Shown in pieces: positions 1 to 7,024 of a DNA stretch of 27,006 nt. The notes below the pieces were generated by a model. It had not been told where the DNA came from, did no database searches, and was given only the letters and a program-made list of their open reading frames with translations. Numbering within the stretch: position 1 is the first letter of the stretch; every line of letters starts with the position of its first letter. The stretch is from an uncultured Collinsella sp. (GTDB taxonomy: Bacteria; Actinomycetota; Coriobacteriia; Coriobacteriales; Coriobacteriaceae), in assembly GCA_902492235.1 (NCBI GenBank), contig CABUKS010000028.1, forward strand, positions 1 to 27,006, in the 5' to 3' direction. The translations under genes were made by a program, and so were the position numbers.

Positions 1-9
1 TAAGATTGA

Positions 10-46
10 AGGGCCTGACCCCGGAGGAGTTCCGGAATCAGGCCCT
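10..46. terminator. Hairpin, possible terminator of an upstream gene
   Basis: Nine-base arms (10-18 and 38-46) pair perfectly, with an inner CCGG/CCGG pairing at 21-24 and 32-35. No clear T-run follows on either side, so it may be a weak or Rho-assisted terminator for a gene ending left of the window. Confidence 0.4.
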
Positions 47-152
47 CGCGGCCTAGTCGCTATTTAGGGCGTCCAAGATTTGGGGCGCGGTTCACTGAGG
101 AACGCGGGCCTTTCCGTTACCCAGATGTCGCCATAACGAGGCTCAACTCGGC

Positions 153-347
153 ATGCCCGTCGAGCTCTGCGCCGCACTGGGCTACGCAGCCGTCTTTGGC
201 AGCGCCACCAATACGCTGCTCGCGCCGATCCTCATTGGCTGCGAGGTCTTCGGTTTCAGTAATCTGCCGATGTTCTTTATTGTCTGCGTCGTGGCTTACC
301 TGTTCAACATGGATAAGTCGATCTACGCCCTGCAAGAGCGAGCGTAG
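153..347 (+). pseudogene. C-terminal remnant of a ClC-family chloride channel/transporter
   Basis: The 64 residues read like the last two membrane helices of a ClC chloride channel or H+/Cl- antiporter. They contain the conserved GYAAVFGSATNTLLAP stretch, a hydrophobic helix, and the family-like ending with DKSIYALQ. ClC proteins are normally over 400 residues, and nothing ClC-like precedes this segment in frame: 1-60 holds a hairpin instead. I see no convincing ribosome binding site before the ATG at 153. The simplest reading is the surviving 3' end of a deleted gene; a small new membrane protein is less likely. The ClC match is from recalled family features, not from a search. Confidence 0.5.
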
Positions 348-375
348 AAAGATGTCCAAGCAGGTGGTCTCAACC

Positions 376-451
376 GGAAACGGCGTCCCACTCTGAGGCT
401 GTATTCCGGGACACGGTTTCCGCTTGGAACGCCATTCGGAAAGCGCGTCCC
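376..451. repeat. Three-arm inverted/direct repeat
   Basis: Arms at 376-389, 408-421/422 and 437-451 share one 14-15 nt sequence. The first and third are direct copies (GGAAA...GCGTCCC) and the middle one is inverted (GGGACACGGTTTCCG). The middle arm can pair with either neighbour: two mismatches in 14 with the left, two in 15 with the right. Two mutually exclusive hairpins are therefore possible. It lies between the ClC remnant and the 3' end of ogt, which reads toward it. Confidence 0.55.
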
Positions 452-491
452 GTTCTTTCACGGCGTCTTGGCCATGCAAAGTGCCCTGGCG

Positions 492-1070
492 TTACTCCTC
501 GTACGCGCCCTCAAGCCGGAGCAGCCATTCCTTGCGGTCAAGCCCGCCGGCATATCCGTTGAGCGATCCGTCGGCCGCCACCACGCGATGGCACGGCACG
601 ATAATCGAAATGGGATTACGCGCGACCGCAGCCCCCACAGCACGGGGAGATACAACGGGCACCTCATTTCCCGGCACACGATGTCGAGCGGCAACACGCT
701 GGGCGATCTCGCCATACGTGGCGACCTCGCCACGCGGAATAGAAAGCAGCTCGTACCAAACTTCACGCTGAAACGCCGTGCCAATCAAATGCAACGGCGG
801 CGTAAACCGAGGTTCCTGCCCTGCAAAATAAGCATTCAACCAAGCCCAAGAACGCTCGAGCACCGAGGAGGCCGCACCATTTGCGGGATTCACCGACGAC
901 ATGCCACCGGTACCGGAAACCGCGTCGGCGCCTTCAACATGTTCGGAGTCTTCCCGGAGAAGCGTGGAGCCAAAATGCTCCTGCCCCTCAAACCAAAGTC
1001 CCGTCAGACCGCGGCCATCAGCGGCAAGCAAGATTTCGCCCAAAGGCGAAGCAAACGTCGTCGTGACCAC
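492..1070 (-). CDS. ogt: Methylated-DNA--protein-cysteine S-methyltransferase
   Basis: This is a cytoplasmic suicide repair enzyme that moves the methyl group of O6-methylguanine (or O4-methylthymine) in DNA onto its own cysteine. The catalytic motif PCHRV is present with Cys160, followed by the NGYAGG segment typical of the family. The helix before it (GTAFQREVWYELLSIPRGEVATYGEIA) fits the DNA-binding part. At 192 aa it is somewhat longer than E. coli Ogt (171 aa); the extra length is a low-complexity stretch at about residues 40-70 between the N-terminal and active-site domains. The start is GTG, placed six bases after an AAAGGAG ribosome binding site. It stands alone on the minus strand; the asd 3' element and two small hairpins lie upstream. 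Confidence 0.93.
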   Translation of the reverse strand: MVTTTFASPLGEILLAADGRGLTGLWFEGQEHFGSTLLREDSEHVEGADAVSGTGGMSSVNPANGAASSVLERSWAWLNAYFAGQEPRFTPPLHLIGTAFQREVWYELLSIPRGEVATYGEIAQRVAARHRVPGNEVPVVSPRAVGAAVARNPISIIVPCHRVVAADGSLNGYAGGLDRKEWLLRLEGAYEE

Positions 1071-1148
1071 CAGCGGCTCCTTTCAAAACTCCGCAACATA
1101 ATACCGCGAATTGTGCAGACAACCCCAATCGACCCCAAAGTCACCCTA

Positions 1149-1230
1149 GGCAGCAGGCGCGAACGCGCCGCAGCTGCCGGCCGCGCTCCGCAGTCCCCCA
1201 AGGCGGCAGGCGCAAAGCGCCGAGGCCGCC
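1149..1230. repeat. Two similar GC-rich hairpins in the ogt-asd gap
   Basis: Hairpin A (1149-1178) has a 6-bp lower stem, a one-base (a) by three-base (gca) internal loop, a 5-bp upper stem GGCGC/GCGCC and loop gaac. Hairpin B (1202-1230) has the same plan: GGCGGC/GCCGCC, then a by gag, then GGCGC/GCGCC with loop aaa. The rest of the 1071-1328 gap is GC-rich and shows no gene; it should include the ogt promoter, which I cannot place. Confidence 0.5.
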
Positions 1231-1328
1231 GCCGGGATCAGGGCCCGCAACGGCCACGTGCCTCATCAGCCCAGCGGCCCCAACCAACAACGGCCCCATC
1301 GCAGGCCGCTCGCAGCAGCGTCATCGCA

Positions 1329-1458
1329 GGCGGGGGCCGGGCTTGGTTTTCAGAACACTCCGCAGACCAGTGCGGCGCCTTGTCCGCGGCTCCGAAGGAG
1401 CAGGACAAGGCGCCGCACATGGTCGAGGACGTTCTGAAAACCAAGCCCGGCCCCCGCC
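1329..1458 (-). other. Structured 3' element, copy 1 (downstream of asd)
   Basis: Outer arms 1329-1356 and 1431-1458 are perfect 28-base complements. Inner arms 1371-1385 and 1403-1417 are perfect 15-base complements, capped by GCTCC/GGAGC. Between outer and inner helices lies the conserved internal loop. On the minus strand it reads AAC-GTCCTC on the 5' side and TGCGGAGT-GTT on the 3' side, with a short GACCA/TGGTC helix above it. The element begins 12 bases after the asd stop and has the same orientation as asd. No T-run follows, so it is not an ordinary intrinsic terminator. Confidence 0.75.
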
Positions 1459-1470
1459 GGACAAGTCACA

Positions 1471-2496
1471 CTACTCGCAGAGCAGCTTGGCGATCTGGAC
1501 GGCGTTGGTTGCCGCGCCCTTACGGATTTGGTCGCCGCAGCACCAGAAAGTGATGCCGCGCGCAGCCTCGGGGTTCGAGATGTCGCGGCGCACGCGACCG
1601 ACCCAAATCAGATCCTGGTCGGAGGTGTCCATCGGCATGGGGAAGCGGTCGTGTGCATCCTCGGCAGCCATATCGTCAACCAGCTTGACGCCGGGAGCGG
1701 CAGCCAGCGCAGCACGGGCCTCCTCGACCGTAATATCGCGCTCAAACTCGAGCGTAATGCTCTCGGAGTGCGAACGCAGCACGGGCACGCGCACGCAGGT
1801 GCAGTTCACGCGCAGCTCGGGCAGGTGCATAATCTTGCGGCCCTCGTTTTGCAGCTTCATCTCCTCGGAGGTAAAGCCCTCCTCCTTGACGCCGCCAATC
1901 TGCGGAATCAGGTTGCTCGCCAGCTGGGCGGCAAAAGCGCGCGGCTCGGGAATCTCCTCGCCACGGCCCAGGGCGGCAAGCTGAGCCTCGAGCTCGGCCA
2001 TACCGGGAGCACCGGCACCCGAAGCCGCCTGATACGTCGAGACGATCATGCGCTTCACGCCGGCAAGCTGATGCAGCGGCCACGTGGGAACCAGGCCGAT
2101 GATGGTCGCGCAGTTGGGATTGGCGATAAGGCCGTGATGCCATTTGATATCGTCGGCATTGATCTCGGGCACGACCAGCGGCACCTCGGGATCCATGCGG
2201 AAGGCGTGGCTGTTGTCGACCACGACGGCGCCGCGCTTGACGGCCTCGGGCAGCAGCTCCTTGGCGATATCGTCGCCGGCAGCGCCGAGCACGATGTCGC
2301 AGCCCTCAAAGGCCTCGGGGCAAGCCTCTTCAATCACAACCTGCTCGCCGCGGAACTCAACGGTCTTGCCCGCAGAGCGTGCGCTCGCCAGCAGCTTGAG
2401 CTTACCGACCGGAAACTCCTGCTCGTTGAGGCACTCGAGCATCTGGGTGCCCACGGCTCCCGTCGCGCCCAAAATAGCAACCGTGTACTGTTTCAT
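1471..2496 (-). CDS. asd: Aspartate-semialdehyde dehydrogenase
   Basis: It reduces aspartyl phosphate to aspartate semialdehyde with NADPH, the second step toward lysine, threonine and methionine; cytoplasmic. The N-terminal nucleotide-binding motif GATGAVG lies at residues 8-14, and the catalytic cysteine is Cys129 in NPNCATI. The 341-aa length is normal for the family. I start at the ATG at 2496, not further upstream, because AAGGGGG sits four bases before it and homology begins at MKQYTVAILGATG. It lies 173 bases downstream of lysC on the same strand. A stable hairpin in that gap suggests partial termination or separate transcription. Copy 1 of the structured 3' element follows its stop codon. 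Confidence 0.95.
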   Translation of the reverse strand: MKQYTVAILGATGAVGTQMLECLNEQEFPVGKLKLLASARSAGKTVEFRGEQVVIEEACPEAFEGCDIVLGAAGDDIAKELLPEAVKRGAVVVDNSHAFRMDPEVPLVVPEINADDIKWHHGLIANPNCATIIGLVPTWPLHQLAGVKRMIVSTYQAASGAGAPGMAELEAQLAALGRGEEIPEPRAFAAQLASNLIPQIGGVKEEGFTSEEMKLQNEGRKIMHLPELRVNCTCVRVPVLRSHSESITLEFERDITVEEARAALAAAPGVKLVDDMAAEDAHDRFPMPMDTSDQDLIWVGRVRRDISNPEAARGITFWCCGDQIRKGAATNAVQIAKLLCE

Positions 2497-2570
2497 GCTT
2501 CCCCCTTTAAAGGTTGTGGCTTTTGCCCGCACGCCGAGCAGGCCGATTATTGTTGCCAGTGTATACAAGA

Positions 2571-2597
2571 ACGGGGCGGACACGAAACCCGCCCCGT
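2571..2597 (-). terminator. Hairpin between lysC and asd
   Basis: ACGGGGCGG at 2571-2579 pairs with CCGCCCCGT at 2589-2597. On the minus strand the stem is followed by TTCTTGTAT, a weak T-rich tail, so it could terminate or attenuate lysC transcription before asd. Adjacent 2597-2620 holds short CGAAAC repeats. Confidence 0.5.
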
Positions 2598-2669
2598 CGA
2601 AACGAAACCGAAACGAAACGCCCCGCCGTAGATTTATGAGACATGTCCAAAAAATCAACGGGATGGCAG

Positions 2670-4058
2670 CTACTTGTGGAGCGCGACCAGGGCGGGATCA
2701 ACCGGCGCGGGAGCCTCCAGGTCGGAGACCTTCACAATGCCGTTCTCATCGGAGAAGGCACGGTAGATGGTCTGAATCGCCAGGTCAAAGTCCTTCTCCT
2801 CGACGCCGATGATGATGTTGATCTCGTCGCAGCTCTGCGAAATCATGCGCACGCTCACGCCAGCCTGGCCGAGCATGCCAAACAGGTGGCCCGAGATACC
2901 TGCGCGGCCGCGCAGGTTACGGCCGACGGTCGCGATGAGCGCCAGGCCCTCGACAACCTCGATCTCGAGCGGCTCGACCTCCTGCTGAATGTCGCCCACG
3001 AGCGAGTACAGCGAATCGTGCACATCCTGCTCCTGCACCACGGCGCCAAAGCGGTCGACGCCGGTGGGCATATGCTCGACGGAAACGTCATAGCGCTCGA
3101 AGACCGAAAGCGCGCGGCGCATAAAGCCGACGCGCGGCTTGGTGCGGTCGCGGGCCACGTTAATGGCGACAAAACCGCGCTTGCCGGTCACGCCGGTAAT
3201 GATGGGCTCTGCCTCGCCCTCATCAGCCGTCTCGCTAATGATGGTGCCGGGGTCCTGCGGCGCATTGGTGTTCTTGATGACCAGCGGAATACCCGCCTCG
3301 CGCACGGGGAACACGGCCTCCTCGTGCAGGACGCTTGCGCCCATGTACGAAAGCTCGCGCAGCTCCTCGTAGGTAACGCGCGCAATGGGCTGGGCCTCGG
3401 GAACAATACGCGGATCGGCAGAATAGAAACCCGAGACGTCGGTCCAGTTCTCGTACAGATCGGCGCCCAGGCACTTGGCCAGAATCGAGCCGGAAATATC
3501 GCCGCCGCCACGGTCGAGCAGCTTAATCTGGCCCTCACGCGTCGCGCCGTAGAAACCGGGCATAACAAAGCCGCCCTGCTGACCGTACTCCTGCACCAGC
3601 TCGGAGGTGCGATTCATACTGAGCGTACCGTCGTGATGGAACGCCACAACCGTCGCGGCGTCCAGGAACGGCAGGTCCAGGTACTCGGCCATCAGGCGAG
3701 CGGTGAAGTACTCGCCGCGGCTCACAAGCTCCTCGGTGGAGTAGCCGCCCGAGCGGGCGCGCTCGGCAAAGGCCGCGAACTCCTCACGGATGGGATAGGT
3801 GAGCTCCAGCTCGTCAGCGATATCAAAATAGCGCTGGCCAATGTCCTCGAGTAGCTCCTCACACGACACGTGGTACTTAACGTGCGCATTGACCAGATAG
3901 AGCAGGTCGGTCACCTTGGTGTCGCCCTTAAAACGGCGACCGCAGGCGGAAACCACCACAAAACGGCGAGCCGGGTCGGCGTCGACGATGGCCTTGATCT
4001 TCTTGAAGTGTTCGGCGTCGGCGACCGACGAGCCGCCAAACTTGGCAATCTTAATCAT
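2670..4058 (-). CDS. lysC: Aspartate kinase (monofunctional)
   Basis: It phosphorylates aspartate in the first committed step to lysine, threonine and methionine. The N-terminal KFGGSS motif (residues 6-11) binds ATP/aspartate. The kinase domain also shows SRGEYFTA, DRGGGDISGS and YSADPR. The last 150 or so residues form the paired ACT regulatory domains expected for amino-acid feedback (for example NVARDRTKPRVGFMRR and GVSVRMISQS). There is no fused homoserine dehydrogenase, consistent with 462 aa. The ATG at 4058 is the only start giving the conserved N-terminus. The nearest purine-rich ribosome site (AAAGG) is unusually far, more than ten bases away. It is transcribed divergently from thrC. 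Confidence 0.94.
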   Translation of the reverse strand: MIKIAKFGGSSVADAEHFKKIKAIVDADPARRFVVVSACGRRFKGDTKVTDLLYLVNAHVKYHVSCEELLEDIGQRYFDIADELELTYPIREEFAAFAERARSGGYSTEELVSRGEYFTARLMAEYLDLPFLDAATVVAFHHDGTLSMNRTSELVQEYGQQGGFVMPGFYGATREGQIKLLDRGGGDISGSILAKCLGADLYENWTDVSGFYSADPRIVPEAQPIARVTYEELRELSYMGASVLHEEAVFPVREAGIPLVIKNTNAPQDPGTIISETADEGEAEPIITGVTGKRGFVAINVARDRTKPRVGFMRRALSVFERYDVSVEHMPTGVDRFGAVVQEQDVHDSLYSLVGDIQQEVEPLEIEVVEGLALIATVGRNLRGRAGISGHLFGMLGQAGVSVRMISQSCDEINIIIGVEEKDFDLAIQTIYRAFSDENGIVKVSDLEAPAPVDPALVALHK

Positions 4059-4162
4059 GGGCTGGAGGTTACCTTTCTAAAAAGCCTCTGCGAACCTATT
4101 TTGCGCGCTCTGATACCATGGTTTCACCGATTGGGACCAAGGCATCCGAGGAGCAGTGTTAT
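4059..4162. promoter_or_regulatory. Divergent promoter region lysC / thrC
   Basis: This 104-bp gap separates divergent starts and must carry both promoters. I cannot confidently assign -35/-10 boxes. It is too short for a lysine riboswitch, and I see no T-box or leader peptide. Confidence 0.5.
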
Positions 4163-5680
4163 ATGGGAACTTATCATAGTACACGAGGACGCACTTTATC
4201 GTGCTCAAGTAAGGTGGCAATCCGTACCGGCATCGCTCCCGACGGGGGTTTGTTTGTCTCGGACGAGCTTGGCACCCAGCAGGTCGATATCAGCTCGCTT
4301 GCAGATAAATCGTACTTTGAAATCGCTCAAGATGTGTTGGGAATGTTACTGAATGATTACACGGCCGAAGAAATTTCGGCGTGTGTCGACGAGGCATACC
4401 GCGGCACGTTCGCGAGTGAAGAGGTTACGCCGCTCGTCAAACTCGACGCTGCACTGGGCGCCGACGCCCCTCAGACCTATGTGATGGAGCTCTTTGGCGG
4501 CCCCACAAGCGCCTTCAAGGACGTCGCCCTTCAGATGCTCCCCCGCCTCATGGCCCGCACTTCCGCCAAGGACGGCGGCGCTGAGCGCATCATGATCGTC
4601 ACCGCCACGTCGGGCGACACGGGCAAGGCCGCACTCGCCGGTTTTGCCGACGCTCCGGGCACGGGCATCACCGTCTTTTATCCCGAGGGCAAGGTCAGCC
4701 GCGTGCAGAACCTGCAGATGTCCACGCAGGAGGGCGACAACGTCGCCGTCTGCGGCATCCGCGGCAACTTTGACGACGCCCAGAGCGCCGTCAAGCGCAT
4801 CTTTGCCGATAAGGAGCTTGCCGAGCGTCTGGAGGCCGCCGGCACGGTGCTTTCGAGCGCCAACTCTATCAATGTCGGCCGTCTGGTACCGCAGGTCGTC
4901 TACTACTTTGCCGCCTATGCGCAGCTGCTGCGCGCCGGCGCTATCGAGGCTGGCGACGCCGTAGAGTTCTGTGTGCCCACCGGCAACTTTGGCGATATCT
5001 TGGCCGGCTACTACGCCAAGCGCATGGGTCTACCCGTCGCCAAGCTCATCGTCGCGAGCGACAAGAACAACGTACTTGCCGACTTCCTGACCACCGGCGT
5101 CTACGACCGCAACCGTCCGTTCTTCACGACCATCTCGCCGTCGATGGACATCCTCATCAGCTCGAACCTGGAGCGCATGCTGTACTTCCTGTCCGACGGC
5201 GACTGCGAGCTCGTTGCCGACCTTATGGAGCAGCTGGCACAGACTGGTCGCTACGAGGTTCCCGCCGACCTGTTGGCAAAGATTCAGAGCGTCTTTGGAT
5301 GTGGTTGGGCCAGCGAGGACGAGGTCCGCGCTGCCATCAAGAGCTGTTGGGACGCGAACGGCTACGTGATCGACCCGCACACCGCTTGCGGCTATCACGT
5401 CTTTGAAAAGGTCGCTCCCGCCGAGGGCGCCAAAGCCCGCGTGCTGCTTTCGACCGCTAGCCCCTACAAGTTCCCGCGCGCCTGCTGCGACGCCCTGGGC
5501 CTCGACGTTCCCGAGGATGATTTTGAGGCTATGCGTGTACTCGAGCAGGCCACCAACACGGTCGCCCCGACCCAGCTCGCCGAACTCGAATCCAAACCCG
5601 TCCGCTTTGAAGACGTCTGCGACGTAGCCGACATGGCCAACTACGTAGAGTCAGCAGCAAAAAAGATGGCTACCAACTAA
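4163..5680 (+). CDS. thrC: Threonine synthase
   Basis: It converts O-phosphohomoserine to threonine with pyridoxal phosphate; cytoplasmic. The PLP lysine is Lys119 in GGPTSAFKD, followed by the TATSGDTGKAALAGF phosphate-binding segment and PTGNFGD. The length, 505 aa, fits the longer bacterial/fungal-type threonine synthases. I start at the ATG at 4163 because GAGGAG lies nine bases upstream and the family N-terminus (STRG, then PDGGLFV) follows; a start at 4118 would add 15 unlike residues. A strong terminator follows at 5693, so thrB, although on the same strand, is probably transcribed separately or by read-through. Confidence 0.95.
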   Translation: MGTYHSTRGRTLSCSSKVAIRTGIAPDGGLFVSDELGTQQVDISSLADKSYFEIAQDVLGMLLNDYTAEEISACVDEAYRGTFASEEVTPLVKLDAALGADAPQTYVMELFGGPTSAFKDVALQMLPRLMARTSAKDGGAERIMIVTATSGDTGKAALAGFADAPGTGITVFYPEGKVSRVQNLQMSTQEGDNVAVCGIRGNFDDAQSAVKRIFADKELAERLEAAGTVLSSANSINVGRLVPQVVYYFAAYAQLLRAGAIEAGDAVEFCVPTGNFGDILAGYYAKRMGLPVAKLIVASDKNNVLADFLTTGVYDRNRPFFTTISPSMDILISSNLERMLYFLSDGDCELVADLMEQLAQTGRYEVPADLLAKIQSVFGCGWASEDEVRAAIKSCWDANGYVIDPHTACGYHVFEKVAPAEGAKARVLLSTASPYKFPRACCDALGLDVPEDDFEAMRVLEQATNTVAPTQLAELESKPVRFEDVCDVADMANYVESAAKKMATN

Positions 5681-5692
5681 AACCCTTATTAA

Positions 5693-5719
5693 GCGCCGGC
5701 GAAAGCCGGCGCACCTTCT
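5693..5719 (+). terminator. Intrinsic terminator of thrC
   Basis: The perfect 8-bp stem GCGCCGGC/GCCGGCGC with a GAAA tetraloop (5693-5712) is followed by ACCTTCTTT. It begins 12 bases after the thrC stop. Confidence 0.75.
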
Positions 5720-5758
5720 TTCATCAGATAACCCCCGGGATGATGACGAACGCGCACA

Positions 5759-5870
5759 GCGTGCCTGGCTGTTTAGTTCGTCGCGAGTTCCGCACGCAAA
5801 GGAAAGCACTTAATGTGCTTTCCGTCTTGCGCAGGACTGCCCGAGCAGCGAACTAAACAGCCAGGCACGC
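5759..5870. other. Large palindrome between thrC and thrB; possible diverged copy 4 of the structured element
   Basis: Outer arms 5759-5780 and 5849-5870 are perfect 22-base complements. The core on the minus strand reads GTCCTG, helix CGCAA/TTGCG, a 3-base 5' bulge, helix GGAAAGCAC/GTGCTTTCC, then TGCGGAAC. This resembles the conserved loop of copies 1-3 (GTCCTC and TGCGGRRT). It differs by 11 and 6 extra bases between the loop and the outer helix, and its orientation is opposite to thrC and thrB. The right arm ends one base before the AGGAGG ribosome site of thrB, so folding might affect thrB translation. Confidence 0.55.
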
Positions 5871-5883
5871 CAGGAGGACCCAC

Positions 5884-6765
5884 ATGATCAAAATCACCGT
5901 CCCAGCAACCAGCGCCAACCTAGGCATCGGCTACGACACCCTCGGCATGGCCGTCAGCCTCTACTCGCACTTCACCTTCGAGCGCGCCGACAAACTCACC
6001 ATCACCGGATGCCCCGAAGAGTTCCAAAACGAGAACAACCTAGTCTACGTGAGTTTTGTGGACGCACTGGCCGCATGGGGCGAGCCGGCCTTCCCCGTCG
6101 CCATCGACATTCAGACTGACGTTCCCGTCGCCCGCGGCCTGGGCTCCAGCTCCACCTGCGTCGTCGCCGGCATTATGGCCGCCGCCGCACTGACAGGCCA
6201 CACCGTCGACCGTGCCGAGCTCGTCCGCATTGCCACCGAGGTCGAGGGCCATCCCGATAACGTCGCCCCCGCCATCCTGGGCGGCGCCGTCTGCTCCTTT
6301 ACGCCGACTGATTCGCTCCCCCAGTGCCTGCGCTACGAGGTGAGCGATCGCCTGCGTTTTATTACCGTGATTCCGCCCTACGAGGTGCATACGAGCGAGG
6401 CCCGCAAGGTTGTACCACAGGAAATTCCACTCTCCACCGCCGTATGGCAAATGGGCCGCATCGCCGGCATGACGCGCGGCCTGGAGACCGGCAACCTTGA
6501 CCTGATTGCCGCCGCCAACGACGACCGCATCCAGGAGCCCTATCGCCGCCGCCTCATCCCCGACTACAACGCAGTGCGCGACACCTGCCTTAACGGAGGC
6601 GCCAAGACCATCTGGATCAGTGGCTCCGGCTCGACCCTCATGGCCGTGACTGACGACACCATCGTGGCGAAGTTCCTGCAGGTCAAGCTACGCGAGCAGT
6701 TCCCCAAGTGCGACACGCACATTCTGACGTGCGACACCGAGGGCGCTCAAATCGAGTACCTGTAG
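5884..6765 (+). CDS. thrB: Homoserine kinase
   Basis: This GHMP-family kinase makes O-phosphohomoserine, the substrate of the neighbouring threonine synthase. The ATP-binding GHMP motif is seen as PVARGLGSSST at about residues 80-90. The N-terminus VPATSANLGIGYDTLG and the C-terminal ISGSGSTLMAV motif are typical. At 293 aa it has the usual length. The ATG at 5884 follows a strong AGGAGG site. It lies 203 bases after thrC, beyond a terminator and a large palindrome. Copy 2 of the structured 3' element begins 22 bases after its stop. Confidence 0.95.
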   Translation: MIKITVPATSANLGIGYDTLGMAVSLYSHFTFERADKLTITGCPEEFQNENNLVYVSFVDALAAWGEPAFPVAIDIQTDVPVARGLGSSSTCVVAGIMAAAALTGHTVDRAELVRIATEVEGHPDNVAPAILGGAVCSFTPTDSLPQCLRYEVSDRLRFITVIPPYEVHTSEARKVVPQEIPLSTAVWQMGRIAGMTRGLETGNLDLIAAANDDRIQEPYRRRLIPDYNAVRDTCLNGGAKTIWISGSGSTLMAVTDDTIVAKFLQVKLREQFPKCDTHILTCDTEGAQIEYL

Positions 6766-6786
6766 ACATCGCCGATCGGTCTGTCC

Positions 6787-6915
6787 GGGCCGCCCAGGGG
6801 CATCCCCTTAAAAACGTCCTCGCACTTGAGGCCCGCTTATCCTGCTCCTTCGGAGCTGCGGATAAGCGGGCCTCGTGCTGCGGAATGTTTTTAAGGGGAT
6901 GCCCCTGGGTGGCCC
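6787..6915 (+). other. Structured 3' element, copy 2 (downstream of thrB)
   Basis: Outer arms 6787-6815 and 6887-6915 pair over 29 bases with one G-T pair, which is a G-U wobble in the thrB-sense RNA. The sense loop reads AAC-GTCCTC, helix GCAC/GTGC, bulge TT, a perfect 15-bp inner helix (GAGGCCCG.../...CGGGCCTC), cap GCTCC-ttc-GGAGC, then TGCGGAAT-GTT. The cap matches copy 1 exactly although the inner helix differs. No T-run follows. Confidence 0.78.
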
Positions 6916-6998
6916 TATGGTAACGTTACTGGCGATGTCTACAGGGACCCACGCTTTGAAGGGGCGCCGGGCTGAAATATATGGTCCTTTATTGATAG

Positions 6999-7021
6999 GG
7001 GCTCTTGCTAGGCTGGAGCCC
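6999..7021 (-). terminator. Weak hairpin after engB
   Basis: GGGCTC at 6999-7004 pairs with GAGCCC at 7016-7021, four bases beyond the engB stop on the minus strand. The following CTATCAATAAA is only weakly T-rich. The 6916-6998 stretch shows nothing else. Confidence 0.35.
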
Positions 7022-7024
7022 TTA

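Noticed and set aside
1329..1458. Structured 3' elements as ordinary intrinsic terminators
   Set aside because: The helices are far longer than needed, the internal loop is conserved, and no T-run follows any copy in the sense direction.
4059..4162. Lysine riboswitch upstream of lysC
   Set aside because: The divergent gap is only 104 bp and shows none of the long multi-helix structure of that riboswitch.
6787..6915. Structured elements as integron attC sites
   Set aside because: AAC and GTT flank the loop, but there is no attC-type R/L box spacing, no cassette array and no integrase, and the long outer helices vary outside the core.
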